Assembly (NCBI RefSeq): GCF_043195095.1
Contig: NZ_JBAFWN010000002.1
Reading direction: 5' to 3' (one strand)
Source: NCEH01 sp043195095
GTDB lineage: Bacteria > Pseudomonadota > Alphaproteobacteria > Rhizobiales > Xanthobacteraceae
DNA length: 64,000 bases
Shown: positions 17,208-27,432 of the stretch, piece by piece
Layout: every line of letters begins with the position of its first letter
Position numbering within the stretch: position 1 is the first letter of the stretch
Translations under genes and position numbers: made by a program
The notes under the pieces: model-generated
What the model was told of the DNA's origin: nothing
Database searches by the model: none
Seen by the model: the letters and a program-made list of their open reading frames with translations, nothing else

Positions 17208-17720
17208 ATGAGCTGGAACGACGAGCGCGTCGAACTCTTGAAGAAGCTCTGGGGCGAAGGGCTTTCCGCAAGCCAGATCGCCGGCGAGCTGGGCGGCATC
17301 ACCCGCAATGCGGTGATCGGAAAAGTGCACCGCCTCGGCCTCTCCGGCCGAGCGAAATCAACGGTTCCCGCCGCACGCCCGCGCAAGGCCCGGCCTGAAG
17401 CGCCCGCGAACAAGCCCGCGCCGCAGCCGCAAACCATGGGCAACACCGCGCTCGCCCCCGCCCTGGAGGCTTTCGTGGCGCCCGAGCCCGCGCCGCGTCC
17501 GGCAACCGGCGGCAATGTGGTCGCCATGGGCCAGCGCTGCACCATCATGAACCTGACCGAGGGCACCTGCCGCTGGCCGATCGGCGAGCCGGGCACGGAA
17601 AACTTCTATTTCTGCGGCGGCCGCAGTGTCACCGGCATGCCCTATTGCACCACCCATGCGCGGATGGCCTACCAGCCCACGCAGGATCGCCGTCGCGACC
17701 GGCGCGTCGCCCGCATCTGA
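17208..17720 (+). CDS. gcrA: GcrA cell-cycle regulator
   Basis: Alphaproteobacterial transcription factor that works with sigma-70 at CcrM-methylated GANTC promoters to drive cell-cycle genes. The 170-residue protein has the N-terminal helix-turn-helix (MSWNDERVELLKKLW, then SASQIAGELG and TRNAVIGKVHRLGL), a proline/alanine-rich linker at about 50-100, and the conserved C-terminal RNA-polymerase-binding part (CTIMNLTEGTCRWPIGEP; FYFCGG; PYCTTHARMAY). The ATG at 17208 follows AAGGAGGAG. It diverges from argD. Confidence 0.96.
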   Translation: MSWNDERVELLKKLWGEGLSASQIAGELGGITRNAVIGKVHRLGLSGRAKSTVPAARPRKARPEAPANKPAPQPQTMGNTALAPALEAFVAPEPAPRPATGGNVVAMGQRCTIMNLTEGTCRWPIGEPGTENFYFCGGRSVTGMPYCTTHARMAYQPTQDRRRDRRVARI

Positions 17721-18167
17721 CCGCCGCCGCCGCGCTTGGGGCTGCGCCGGCTGCGCAGACCTCGCCGGGGCGACGCGACGACATCTTGGATTGTGCCAAA
17801 GGTCGGGCGCCGGGCGACATTGCCGCGTCGCTCGAATGGGAAGGCCGCGCGCGCATGGCGTCCGGGCCTTGATGCACCGAGGCTCGGCGCCCGAACCGCC
17901 CGGGGCCATGTGCGAGCCCGTAAGGGCATTTGGGCTGCGAGCAGGCCCTATCCCCGGAAAGAATATCTCCCGCGGGTTCCGCTCCGCCAAGACATCTGAA
18001 TTTTGCACCATACGCCGCGGCCTGCGCGGGAGCCTGCTCGTGACGCTGGCGCTGCACGATGCGGCGGCACGCTGGCTCCGCACCATGGCGCATGAGCCCG
18101 CATACAGCGGGCCCAGCCACCAATCCCCGCAGCACCCCCGCATTCGAGCGCGCAGGCCCTCCCGCGC
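17721..18167. other. Non-coding gap between gcrA and phoB
   Basis: 447 bp between two convergent genes. I find no gene with a plausible start and composition, no clear terminator with a T-run, and no RNA motif. The open frames here are frame shadows of GC-rich sequence. Confidence 0.5.
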
Positions 18168-18869
18168 TCAATGCACGCGGGCGAACATTTCGTTGAACGA
18201 ATAACCGGCGCCGCGCACGGTGCGGATCGGGTCCGACTGGCGCCCCCGATTGATCGCCTTGCGCAGGCGCCCCACGTGCACGTCCACCGTGCGCTCGTCG
18301 ATATAAACGTCCTGTCCCCACACGCCGTCGAGCAATTGCTCGCGCGAGAACACCCGTCCCGGGCTCTGCATCAGGAATTCCAGCAGGCGGAATTCCGTCG
18401 GCCCAAGGTGCACCTCGCGCCCCGAGCGGTGCACCCGGTGGGTCTCCCGGTCCAGCTCGATGTCGCCAGCCCGCAGCAATGTGGCCACATGCTCCGGCTT
18501 CGCGCGCCGCAGCAGTGCCCGCACCCGCGCCAGAAGCTCGGGCACGGAGAAGGGCTTCACCACATAATCGTCGGCCCCGGTGGCGAGGCCGCGCACCCGT
18601 TCCGTTTCATCGCCGCGGGCGGTGAGCATGATGACCGGCAGACGCTCGGTTTCCGGGCGGGTCCGCAGGCGGCGGCACAGTTCAATGCCCGACAGGCCCG
18701 GCAGCATCCAGTCGAGGATGACGAGGTCCGGCACGCTTTCGCGCAACCGGGTCTCGCCTTCATCGCCGCGTCCGACGCTCTCCACGAAATAACCTTCTGA
18801 CTCCAGATTGTAGCGGAGCAGAAGGGTCAGGGGTTCCTCGTCCTCGATAATCAAGATACGCGCAGGCAC
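18168..18869 (-). CDS. phoB: Phosphate regulon response regulator PhoB
   Basis: OmpR-family two-component regulator, activated by PhoR, that binds Pho boxes. The receiver domain covers residues 1-120 with phospho-acceptor D53 (VILDWMLPG) and the lysine in VVKPFS. The winged-helix DNA-binding domain covers about 135-230, ending TVRGAGYSF. The 233 residues match the family. It is the last gene of the phoR-pst-phoU-phoB run, 5 bp after phoU. Confidence 0.97.
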   Translation of the reverse strand: MPARILIIEDEEPLTLLLRYNLESEGYFVESVGRGDEGETRLRESVPDLVILDWMLPGLSGIELCRRLRTRPETERLPVIMLTARGDETERVRGLATGADDYVVKPFSVPELLARVRALLRRAKPEHVATLLRAGDIELDRETHRVHRSGREVHLGPTEFRLLEFLMQSPGRVFSREQLLDGVWGQDVYIDERTVDVHVGRLRKAINRGRQSDPIRTVRGAGYSFNEMFARVH

Positions 18870-18874
18870 GGATT

Positions 18875-19603
18875 TTACCCCTGAAGGCTATGCCCCGGGA
18901 AAGCGACGGTGGTCTCGCTGGAGACATCCGCCTTCGGGCGCTCTTCGGACAACATCTGTCCCGACACCATATAATAGATGGTCTCCGCGATATTGGTCGC
19001 GTGGTCGCCGATGCGCTCGATATTCTTGGCGCAGAAAAGCAGATGCGTGCACACCGAGATGTTGCGCGGATCTTCCATCATATAAGTGAGGAGTTCGCGG
19101 AACAGCGAGGTGTACATGGTGTCGATGCCGCTGTCGCGGACCCACACATCCACCGCCTTCGCCTGGTCGCGGCTGGCATAGGCGTCCAGCACTTCCTTCA
19201 GCTGCTCCAGCACCAGATCGGACATGTGCTCGACGCCGCGCACCAGCTTCTGGGGATGATATTCCCCTTCGATGGCGAGCACGCGCTTGCCCACGTTCTT
19301 GGCGAGGTCGCCGATACGCTCCAGGTCGGAGGCGATGCGGATCGAGGCCACCACGTCGCGCAGGTCGCTCGCCACCGGCTGGCGCTTGGCGATGCAGACG
19401 ATGGCCTTCTCCTCGATCTCCCGCTGCAGCAGATCGACGCTCGTATCGAGCAGGATCACGCGCTGGGCGGCAGCGGTGTCGCGGCGGATCAGGGCATTGA
19501 CGGCGTCAGCCACCATGCGCTCCGACTGGCCACCCATTTCAACGACCTTGCGGCCGATCTCCTTCAGCTCGGCGTCGAAGGCCGAGACGGTATGGTCGGG
19601 CAT
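18875..19603 (-). CDS. phoU: Phosphate transport system regulator PhoU
   Basis: Negative regulator that links the Pst transporter to PhoR signalling. Length is 242 residues (family 235-245), forming two three-helix repeats, with metal-binding acidic motifs of the type ERIGDLAKN and ERIGDHATN. The start is the ATG at 19601-19603, 19 bp after the pstB stop. Confidence 0.97.
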   Translation of the reverse strand: MPDHTVSAFDAELKEIGRKVVEMGGQSERMVADAVNALIRRDTAAAQRVILLDTSVDLLQREIEEKAIVCIAKRQPVASDLRDVVASIRIASDLERIGDLAKNVGKRVLAIEGEYHPQKLVRGVEHMSDLVLEQLKEVLDAYASRDQAKAVDVWVRDSGIDTMYTSLFRELLTYMMEDPRNISVCTHLLFCAKNIERIGDHATNIAETIYYMVSGQMLSEERPKADVSSETTVAFPGHSLQG

Positions 19604-19622
19604 CTGGCAGATCCTTGCTTGG

Positions 19623-20447
<825 letters not shown>

Positions 20448-20547
20448 GTCAGCCTCATTCGGTCTCTGGTCGCCCGGTGGGCCGGCGTGCTGCCGGCCCG
20501 GGCGGTGATCTTGGGCGCCCTCGGGGCGGTGATCTCAGGGTGCCGGT

Positions 20548-21381
20548 TCAGCGCGTGCGCGCCAGCACCAGACGGGACACGACGTTCAGGACCAGAACGC
20601 CCACGGTGATGAGCAGCGCGCCGGCCCAGGCCAGCGACACCCAATCGTCGAACGGGCTTCCGGCATATTGATAGATCGCGATCGGCAGGCTGGCCATGGG
20701 CTTGCTGAGATCCGTCGACCAGGAATTATTGCCCAGCGAGGTGAACAGCAGCGGCGCCGTTTCACCCGCCGCGCGGGCGATGGCCAGCAGGATGCCGGTG
20801 ACGATGCCAGCGCGGGCCGCCCGCCAGGTGATCATGATGACCACTTTCCACTGCGGCGCGCCGAGCGCGAAGGCGGCTTCGCGCAAGCCCACCGGAACCA
20901 GGTTCAGCATGTCCTCGGTGGTGCGCACGATCACCGGGATCACCAGGATCGCCAGCGCGATCGCGCCGGCCCAGCCGGAGAAGCCGCCGAACGGCACCAC
21001 CAGGAACTGGTAGATGAACAGGCCCACCAGGATCGACGGCGCCGAGAGCAGGATGTCGTTCACGAAGCGAGCGGCGGAGCCGATCTTCGTGCCCTTGCCG
21101 TTCTCGGCCAGGAAGGTGCCGGCGAACAGGCCGATGGGACCGCCGATCGCCAGCGCGATGCCGATCTGGATCAGAGATCCCACAATCGCATTCAGAAGGC
21201 CGCCACCCTGGCCGGGAGGCGCCGTCACCTTGGTGAAGACATTGAGGTTGAGGGCCGGAAGACCGCGGGAAATCAGGGTCCACAGGATCCAGGCCAGCAG
21301 GAAGATCGCGAAGACCGCGAACCCCGTGGAGACGACCTTGACCGTATAGTCCTTGGCGCGGCGTGCTGCGAGGGATGCCAT
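20548..21381 (-). CDS. pstA: Phosphate ABC transporter permease PstA
   Basis: Inner-membrane permease of the Pst system, 277 residues with six hydrophobic segments and the permease loop REAAFALGAPQWKVVI. The ATG at 21379-21381 follows GGGAGG eight bases upstream and is preferred over a TTG at 21400-21402 that overlaps the pstC stop. It is 17 bp downstream of pstC. Confidence 0.96.
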   Translation of the reverse strand: MASLAARRAKDYTVKVVSTGFAVFAIFLLAWILWTLISRGLPALNLNVFTKVTAPPGQGGGLLNAIVGSLIQIGIALAIGGPIGLFAGTFLAENGKGTKIGSAARFVNDILLSAPSILVGLFIYQFLVVPFGGFSGWAGAIALAILVIPVIVRTTEDMLNLVPVGLREAAFALGAPQWKVVIMITWRAARAGIVTGILLAIARAAGETAPLLFTSLGNNSWSTDLSKPMASLPIAIYQYAGSPFDDWVSLAWAGALLITVGVLVLNVVSRLVLARTR

Positions 21382-21398
21382 GACGTTTGCCTCCCGGA

Positions 21399-22376
21399 TC
21401 AATCGAGCCGCGAGCGCACGAGCGCACGGGACAGGGCAAGGACGATGAACGAGATCACGAACAGGATGAAGCCCAGCTGAAGCAGAGAGGTCAGCTTCAG
21501 CGAGCCGATCGAAGCTTCGGGAAACTCGTTCGCGATGGTGGAGGCGATGGTCGCGCCGGGCGCGAACAGGGAGGCCGAAAGGCGGGTCGCATTGCCGATC
21601 ACGAAGGTGACGGCCATGGTTTCGCCGAGCGCGCGCCCGAGGCCCAGCATCACGGCGCCGACCATGGCGGTCTTGCCGTAGGGCACCGAGACGTTCTTAT
21701 AGACCTCGAAGGTGGTGCCGCCGACGCCGTAGGCGGATTCCTTGAGCATCGGGGGCACCGATTCCAGGGTTTCGACGAACATGGCGGTGATGAAGGGGAT
21801 GATCATCACGGCCAGGATCACCCCGGCGGTGAGCATGCCCGAGCCGAGCGGGGGTCCCTGGAACAGGGCGCCGATGACCGGCAGCGGGCCAAGCCATTCG
21901 ATCAGCGGCGGCTGCACATAGGCGGCCACCAGCGGAACGATCACGAAGAAGCCCCACATGCCGTAGATGATCGAAGGCACAGCCGCGAGCAGCTGCACCG
22001 CGACGCCGATCGGGCGCTTCAGCGGCTGCGGCGCGATTTCCGTGAGGAAGAAGGCGATGCCGAACGAGAGCGGCAAGGCCACGACGACGGCGATCACGGC
22101 GCTGAAGATGGTGCCGTAGATCATCACCAGGGCGCCGAAATTCTCGGTCACCGGGTTCCAGGCGGGCGACCAGAGGAAGTCCAGGCCGAAATGCCGAAGC
22201 GCCGGCAGGCCGCCTTCGAACAATTGGGCGATGATCAGGCCCAGCAGGATGAGGACGAAGAAGCCGCTCGCCCACAGGGCGGCGACGAAGACGCGGTCGG
22301 CGATTGCCCCGACACCCTTTGCCTCGCCGATGGGAATGATCCCGTCCGACCTCAGTTTATCGACCGTTGCGTCCAT
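21399..22376 (-). CDS. pstC: Phosphate ABC transporter permease PstC
   Basis: Partner permease of PstA, 325 residues with six or more hydrophobic segments and the loop KESAYGVGGTTFEVYK. The ATG at 22374-22376 (MDATVDKLRSDG) was chosen; an upstream in-frame start at 22407-22409 would add 11 residues. It is separated from pstS by 355 bp containing a strong hairpin. Confidence 0.95.
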   Translation of the reverse strand: MDATVDKLRSDGIIPIGEAKGVGAIADRVFVAALWASGFFVLILLGLIIAQLFEGGLPALRHFGLDFLWSPAWNPVTENFGALVMIYGTIFSAVIAVVVALPLSFGIAFFLTEIAPQPLKRPIGVAVQLLAAVPSIIYGMWGFFVIVPLVAAYVQPPLIEWLGPLPVIGALFQGPPLGSGMLTAGVILAVMIIPFITAMFVETLESVPPMLKESAYGVGGTTFEVYKNVSVPYGKTAMVGAVMLGLGRALGETMAVTFVIGNATRLSASLFAPGATIASTIANEFPEASIGSLKLTSLLQLGFILFVISFIVLALSRALVRSRLD

Positions 22377-22731
22377 CGCCCGATGATCCCCAAATCCCGC
22401 GCGCCGCACAGCTCGCGCTCATGAAAACAGATCGCGCAGCCGATCCGCGCACGGCTGCCGCGCGCACCATCGCCCCCGAGACCCATCACTTCCAGGATGC
22501 CGGCCGGATGCCGGACCCCGATCGAATTTGCTTTATGTCGAGGCCCGGGCCGCCACGGCGGACACGCCGCGAACCCTTCGCCTGCGAACCATCCGCGCGG
22601 GGAAAACCCGCAGCGAACCTTCCGCGCCCCACGCCGCAGCGCCGTCGCGAGGGCTGCCGTATCGGCAACCAGAACTGGGCAAGGCCCCCGCCTCTTCCTT
22701 GCAGAGAAGGCGGGGGCCTCGCAATCAGGGA
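22377..22731 (-). promoter_or_regulatory. pstS-pstC intercistronic region with strong hairpin
   Basis: 355 bp without a recognisable gene. Just past the pstS stop is a perfect 12-bp inverted repeat (22682-22693 and 22708-22719), without a following T-run. Such structures often protect the abundant binding-protein mRNA and lower expression of the permease genes. The rest shows nothing I can name. Confidence 0.55.
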
Positions 22732-23775
22732 TCAGAGAACGGGCTTGCCGTCCGGGGTCTTCACTTCAGACTTCCAGGCCGCCTTGACGCGCTCCACAAC
22801 CGCTTCGGGAAGCGGGATGTAGTGCAGCTTCTCGGCCATCTCGCTGCCGTCCTTGCCGTAGGCCCACTCGAAGAACTTCATCACTTCGCGCGAAGCATCC
22901 ACATTGGTGGGGTTCTTCGGCAGGAGGATGTAGGTCGGGCTCACGATCGGCCACGCGCCGGCGCCGGCGGTGTTGATCATGGAAGCGGCGAAGTCCTTGG
23001 AGCCGGCCCAGTCGGCCGCAGCGGCGGCTTCGATGAAGGCGGGAACTTCGGGCGACAGGAACTTGCCGGCCTTGTTCTGCAGCTGGGTCACCACGAGCTT
23101 GTTGGCGGCGGCGTAGATGAACTCCACGTAGCCGATGCCACCCTTGGTGTTCTTCACGTTGCCGGTGACGCCTTCATTGCCCTTCGCGCCAGCGCCCGTG
23201 GGCCACTGAACCGAGGTGGCGGCGCCGACCTTGGACTTCCACTCCGGGCTGACGTCCGAGAGGTAGCTGGTGAAGATGAAGGTCGTGCCCGAGGCGTCCG
23301 AACGATAGACGGGAACGATCGCGGTGGAGGGCAGCTTCACGCCGGGGTTCAGGTCGGCGATGACCTTGTCGTCCCACTTGGTGATCTTGCCGAGATAGAT
23401 GTCGGCGAGCACCGGGCCGGTGAGCTTGAGCTGGTTGGTGGCGATGCCGTCCAGATTGACGGTGGCGACCACGGAGCCGATCACGGCCGGGAACTGCAGC
23501 AGGTTCGCGGAAGCGAGCTTGTCGGACGCCATCGGGGCATCGGAAGCGCCGAAATCGACGGTGCGGTTGACGATCTGGTTCTGACCGCCGCCGGAGCCGA
23601 TGGACTGGTAGTTCAGGCCGTTGCCGGTCTTCTCTTTATACTTGGCGCCCCAGGTCTGGTAGACGGGGGCCGGGAACGACGCGCCAGCGCCATTGATATC
23701 GATGGCGAAAGCGCCGCCAGCGAAAAGGGAGCTGGCAACAGCAATCGCTGCGCCAAGAGCGGTGGTGAGCTTCAC
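22732..23775 (-). CDS. pstS: Periplasmic phosphate-binding protein PstS
   Basis: High-affinity phosphate receptor for PstABC. The 347 residues begin with a Sec signal peptide (MKLTTALGAAIAVASSLFAG, cleavage near AFA/IDI). Phosphate-loop motifs include GAGASFPAPVYQ, GSGGGQNQI, DFGASDAPM and RSDASGTTFIF. The start is the ATG at 23773-23775. A Pho box lies about 97 bp upstream. Confidence 0.97.
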   Translation of the reverse strand: MKLTTALGAAIAVASSLFAGGAFAIDINGAGASFPAPVYQTWGAKYKEKTGNGLNYQSIGSGGGQNQIVNRTVDFGASDAPMASDKLASANLLQFPAVIGSVVATVNLDGIATNQLKLTGPVLADIYLGKITKWDDKVIADLNPGVKLPSTAIVPVYRSDASGTTFIFTSYLSDVSPEWKSKVGAATSVQWPTGAGAKGNEGVTGNVKNTKGGIGYVEFIYAAANKLVVTQLQNKAGKFLSPEVPAFIEAAAAADWAGSKDFAASMINTAGAGAWPIVSPTYILLPKNPTNVDASREVMKFFEWAYGKDGSEMAEKLHYIPLPEAVVERVKAAWKSEVKTPDGKPVL

Positions 23776-23871
23776 GGGGTTCTCTCCTTGACCAATAGGT
23801 GTCGCCCGTCGGCTATCTGCCGCGACGCAACATTGGGCCGGTTAACTGTAACGGTCCGGCGCCACGGTTCT

Positions 23872-23900
23872 ATGACCCCAACGTGACAGCGCGATGACGA
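23872..23900 (-). promoter_or_regulatory. Pho box (PhoB-binding direct repeats) upstream of pstS
   Basis: On the minus strand three 7-base units at 11-bp spacing read TCGTCAT, CTGTCAC and GGGTCAT, matching the CTGTCAT unit at 5, 6 and 5 of 7 positions. The box starts two bases after the phoR stop and precedes pstS, so pstS-onward transcription can be induced separately from phoR. Confidence 0.8.
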
Positions 23901-23901
23901 T

Positions 23902-25239
23902 TTATACCTTTGATTTTGAAGGAACTTTTTCGGGCATATCCACGAGGTCGAACCGGACCGTAAAAGTTGCACCGGCATCTTGCCGGCTCTCGATCCCCAG
24001 GCGCCCTCTATGACGCGCCACAATATGCTTCACGATGGCAAGGCCGAGGCCGGTCCCGCCCTGGTCCCGGCTTACCGCCACATCCACCCGGTAGAAGCGC
24101 TCGGTGAGACGCGGCAGGTGCTCGGGCGAAATGCCGGGACCGAAATCCTGCACCGACACCACCGCCGCCGGCGTTCCTCCCCGCTCGATGCCAACCGCCA
24201 CCTCCACCCGATGCCCATTGGCCCCGTATTTCAGCGCATTCTCGACCAGGTTCTCGAACAGGCGAATTAATTCATCCCGTTCGCCAAGGACATAGACCGG
24301 CTCTTGCGGCCGGCTGATCTCGATCGCCACGTCGCGGTCGGCCGCGAGCGGGCCAAGCGTGTCGCACACATGGGCCACGATGCCGCCCAATTCCAAGGGG
24401 GTTTCCGGCCGCACATGGGCGTTCAGCTCGATGCGCGACAGCGAGAGCAGATCCTCGATCAGGCGCGACATGCGGCGCGCCTGCGCGGCCATGATGCCGA
24501 GAAACCGCTCCCGCGCCGCAACATCGTTACGGGCCGGGCCGAGCAGGGTCTCGATGAAGCCCAGCAGCGAGGCCAGAGGCGTGCGCAGCTCGTGGCTCGC
24601 ATTGGCCACGAAGTCGGCCCGCATCTGTTCGATCCGGCGTTGGTGGGTGAGATCGCGGAACGTGAGCAGAACCGTATCCGGGGTGCGATCGTCGCGCGCG
24701 GTCGGGCCACGGCGCACCGGCTCGAGCCGGAGCGGGACCACGTGCGCCTCCAGCCAGCGATCCAGCGGCACCCGCTCGCCGAATTCAACGCGGCGCGGGA
24801 TTCCGTCCTGCGCTCCGGCGCGCACCGCCTCAAGCACTTCCGGCACACGCACCAGGAACGAGAGGGGATCCCCCACCTTCGCCGGCCCCACCGAAAGGGC
24901 GACCCGCTGGTTCGCCGTGAGGATCTCGCCGCCCGGCGTGAGGAGGAGCGCCGGCTCCGGGAGCGCCGCCACCACCGCTTCCACCCGGGGATCGACTCGT
25001 GGGGCTGGCGGCGGCTCGTCGCGCAGCGGTTCCGGGTTGACCGGCGGTTGCGCCTCGCTCCCCCGCAGCGCCAGGAACGCACAGGCGGAGAACAGAACCA
25101 CCAGCAGCGCCGCGAACGGCGGCGCGATCAGATCGAAGGCCACGCCCACACCGAACAGCACACACAGCGCGACCAGCGCGCCGAGCAAGGTGAGCCAGGA
25201 TGCCGCGCCCGCGCGACCCGGCACTGCGCCGCCCATCAT
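23902..25239 (-). CDS. phoR: Phosphate regulon sensor histidine kinase PhoR
   Basis: Membrane-bound histidine kinase that phosphorylates PhoB when phosphate is scarce. From the ATG at 25237-25239 it has 445 residues. Two N-terminal membrane segments cover about 14-58, a PAS-like region about 85-200, the phospho-acceptor H216 lies in NASHELRTPL, and the ATPase domain carries ENALKYGANG, FGPGIS and GGTGLGLAIVKH. The frame is open much further upstream, but this start gives the usual PhoR layout. Its stop abuts the pstS Pho box. Confidence 0.95.
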   Translation of the reverse strand: MMGGAVPGRAGAASWLTLLGALVALCVLFGVGVAFDLIAPPFAALLVVLFSACAFLALRGSEAQPPVNPEPLRDEPPPAPRVDPRVEAVVAALPEPALLLTPGGEILTANQRVALSVGPAKVGDPLSFLVRVPEVLEAVRAGAQDGIPRRVEFGERVPLDRWLEAHVVPLRLEPVRRGPTARDDRTPDTVLLTFRDLTHQRRIEQMRADFVANASHELRTPLASLLGFIETLLGPARNDVAARERFLGIMAAQARRMSRLIEDLLSLSRIELNAHVRPETPLELGGIVAHVCDTLGPLAADRDVAIEISRPQEPVYVLGERDELIRLFENLVENALKYGANGHRVEVAVGIERGGTPAAVVSVQDFGPGISPEHLPRLTERFYRVDVAVSRDQGGTGLGLAIVKHIVARHRGRLGIESRQDAGATFTVRFDLVDMPEKVPSKSKV

Positions 25240-25629
25240 AAGCCCGCCCGCCGGATGGGCCGCGCGCCCGCGCCGTGCCACGCCCGCGACGAGCACGGGG
25301 CAGCCCCGGACAGGACCGCCGGCCACAACGGGCGGAAAGGCACCGAAAGTCTCGGCAAGGGCAGACCAGACATGAAGCGCATTTCCTCCAGCAGCATTTG
25401 CGTGCAGCAATTTTTGAGATCCGACGCAGCGGCCCCTTTGGCATATGCTGTAGCGCCTGCACGAAGACAATAAGACAGTGCCGGCATGCAGACGCCTTCC
25501 AGCGCATTCCTCAAGGTTTTTCTTTGGCTTTATGAGGCCGATGCGCTCGGGATCGGCGGGCGCCTTCACGCGCGTGCCGTGGAATGGTATCGCGTGCGCT
25601 CGCGCAGCGCCGAGGAGGGTCGAGTTCTT
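25240..25629. promoter_or_regulatory. Divergent region between phoR and periplasmic protein gene
   Basis: 390 bp holding the promoters of phoR (leftward) and of the gene at 25630. An ATG at 25486 is in frame with that gene and would extend it by 48 residues, so part of this stretch may be coding. No Pho box or clear promoter was recognised. Confidence 0.35.
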
Positions 25630-26328
25630 ATGAAATTGGTCAAGCGGTACGGCACCACTCCGGCCCAGCCGCACCCCCGGTCCGCCATCCGCGCCCTGCT
25701 GACGCCCCACGTGCCGGTCCACGCGATCGCCACGGTGATCACCATGGCGCTTGCCGCCCTTGTGGCGGGCAAGACCCCAGCGGCAGCCGAGCCCCTGCCC
25801 GTGCCCAGCGCCGATTTCGCGCTGAAGGCCAAACTCGGCGGACGGGTGCTGGTGGATATGTCCCGCCAGGGCAATCGGATGCGGATGGAAATCAGCAATC
25901 CGGCGGTGCCGGGGACCTTGCTTGGCTTCCTCAATATCGACACCCGCAAGGTCGTGCTGGTCTCCCCCAGCCTGCCGAAAATGGGGATAGAGACCGACCT
26001 GCCGGCGGATTTCCAGATCGCCTCCCTCGCTGGCGAGGGCACGCGCGCGGGAACGGCCGAGGTCGCTGGAGAACCGTGCACCCTCTGGCAGGTGGAGAAG
26101 GCCGCCCAGCTCGCCGGGCCCACCACCGCGTGCATCACCGAGGATGGCATCGTCCTGAACACGATGGTGGAGATCCAGGGCAAGCCCCACCTCACCTTCG
26201 AGGTTCTCTCGCTGAAGCGCGGCCCGCAGGACCCCGAACTCTTCCGCCTGCCGCCAGGGACGCGGACGATGAAGGTGCCGAATGGGGCAGGCCTGCTGCC
26301 CTCAATTGGCATAAGCCCCACGCCCTGA
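25630..26328 (+). CDS. Periplasmic hypothetical protein (DUF4412-like)
   Basis: Unassigned protein of 232 residues. A hydrophobic N-terminal stretch (IATVITMALAALVAG, then PAAAEP) looks like a long Sec signal ending near residue 50. The mature part reads like a beta-rich lipid- or ligand-binding periplasmic domain: DMSRQGNRMRMEI, DTRKVVLVSPS and GEPCTLWQVE resemble proteins annotated DUF4412, a suggestion only. ATG 25630 has GGAGGG about ten bases upstream; ATG 25486 is an alternative (280 residues). It diverges from phoR and ends convergent with the UPF0104 gene. Confidence 0.7.
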   Translation: MKLVKRYGTTPAQPHPRSAIRALLTPHVPVHAIATVITMALAALVAGKTPAAAEPLPVPSADFALKAKLGGRVLVDMSRQGNRMRMEISNPAVPGTLLGFLNIDTRKVVLVSPSLPKMGIETDLPADFQIASLAGEGTRAGTAEVAGEPCTLWQVEKAAQLAGPTTACITEDGIVLNTMVEIQGKPHLTFEVLSLKRGPQDPELFRLPPGTRTMKVPNGAGLLPSIGISPTP

Positions 26329-26394
26329 GGCGCGGCGCGGGGCGTCGCTGTCAGCCGGCAGTGGGGCCGCCGGCGCTCAACACCATCGGCGCGG

Positions 26395-27432
26395 TCAGCC
26401 GTCGTGGGATTCCAGGCCGGTGGGCAGGCGGGTATGGGCCGTCTGCGCCTCCGCATCCCGGCGCAGGCGCCGGCGCAGGGTGCTGAGCCAGAGTTCGCGC
26501 GAACCCAGGATCGTCAGGGCGATGGCGAACGGCACGATATAGTAGAACAGGCGGAACAGCAGCAGCGCGCCGACCATCTCCTCCTTGTCGAACTGCGGCA
26601 GTGCGATCAGCAGCGCCGCGTCAAACACGCCAAGCCCGCCGGGCGCATGGCTCGCAAAGCCGAGCAGGGTCGCGGTGATGAAGATCACCGCAAGCGAGAC
26701 CGGGTCGATATAGGGCGAAGCCGGCATCAGCATGTACATGGCCGCCGCGCACAAGGTGAGATCGAGAATGCCGATTCCCACCTGGATCACGGTCGATTTG
26801 CCCGCCGGCAAGGTCACGAACCAGGTGGAGCGGCCGATCTTGCGCGGCGCGGCGCTCACCCAATACATATAGCCGAACAGGCCGATCAGCGCGGTCACGC
26901 CGATCAGCCGGTTCACCAACGGCGGCAATTGGTCGACGGCGGTGGCGGCATCGGGATGGATCAGGATGCCGAGGCCGAGCACCGCGATATTGCCGAGCCA
27001 GAAGGTCAGCCCGGCGATGAAGCAGATTTTCGCGACATCGACCGCCGTCAGCCCCCAGGCCGAATAAATGCGGTAGCGCACCGAGCCGCCGGTGAACACC
27101 GTGAAGCCGACATTGTGGCCGACCGAATAGGAGCAGAAGCCCGCCATGGCCGCCACCCGATAGGGGATGCGCGTGCGCCCGATGGTTTTCAGGGCGAAGA
27201 AATCATACAGCGTGAGCGTCAGATAGGCGCATGCGACCAGCACGAAGGCGGCGAAGACGAACCGGGGGTCCTTCTCCTTCAACGCCAGCACCACCTGGTC
27301 GAACCGCAGCTTGTGCAGCATGCGGTACAGCACGACGGCGGCAAATCCGATAACCACCAGGCTCGCGATCAAGCCGAGCCCGTGCAGGCCCACTTTGTCC
27401 CGAAGGAAACGCCAGATTTTCACATGAAACAT
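26395..27432 (-). CDS. UPF0104 / lysylphosphatidylglycerol-synthase TM-region-like membrane protein
   Basis: Integral membrane protein of 345 residues with about eight hydrophobic segments, of the YbhN/UPF0104 family related to the flippase part of MprF. Family marks are GHNVGFTVFTGGSVRYRIY, and ASHAPGGLGVFDAALL with FRLFYYIVPF. Its role is unknown; the family is inferred to move lipids. The ATG at 27430-27432 was chosen; an in-frame ATG at 27469-27471 would add 13 residues. It is 193 bp downstream of kup on the same strand. Confidence 0.85.
   Translation of the reverse strand: MFHVKIWRFLRDKVGLHGLGLIASLVVIGFAAVVLYRMLHKLRFDQVVLALKEKDPRFVFAAFVLVACAYLTLTLYDFFALKTIGRTRIPYRVAAMAGFCSYSVGHNVGFTVFTGGSVRYRIYSAWGLTAVDVAKICFIAGLTFWLGNIAVLGLGILIHPDAATAVDQLPPLVNRLIGVTALIGLFGYMYWVSAAPRKIGRSTWFVTLPAGKSTVIQVGIGILDLTLCAAAMYMLMPASPYIDPVSLAVIFITATLLGFASHAPGGLGVFDAALLIALPQFDKEEMVGALLLFRLFYYIVPFAIALTILGSRELWLSTLRRRLRRDAEAQTAHTRLPTGLESHDG

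Noticed and set aside
17629..18321. Open frames in the gcrA-phoB gap on both strands
   Set aside because: They run into gcrA or phoB on the wrong strand, have no Shine-Dalgarno and show no protein-like pattern.
27416..27431. Second parS-like sequence (TTTCACATGAAACA core)
   Set aside because: It differs from consensus at 3 of 16 positions including the central CG, and lies over the coding start of the UPF0104 gene, where the codons explain it.
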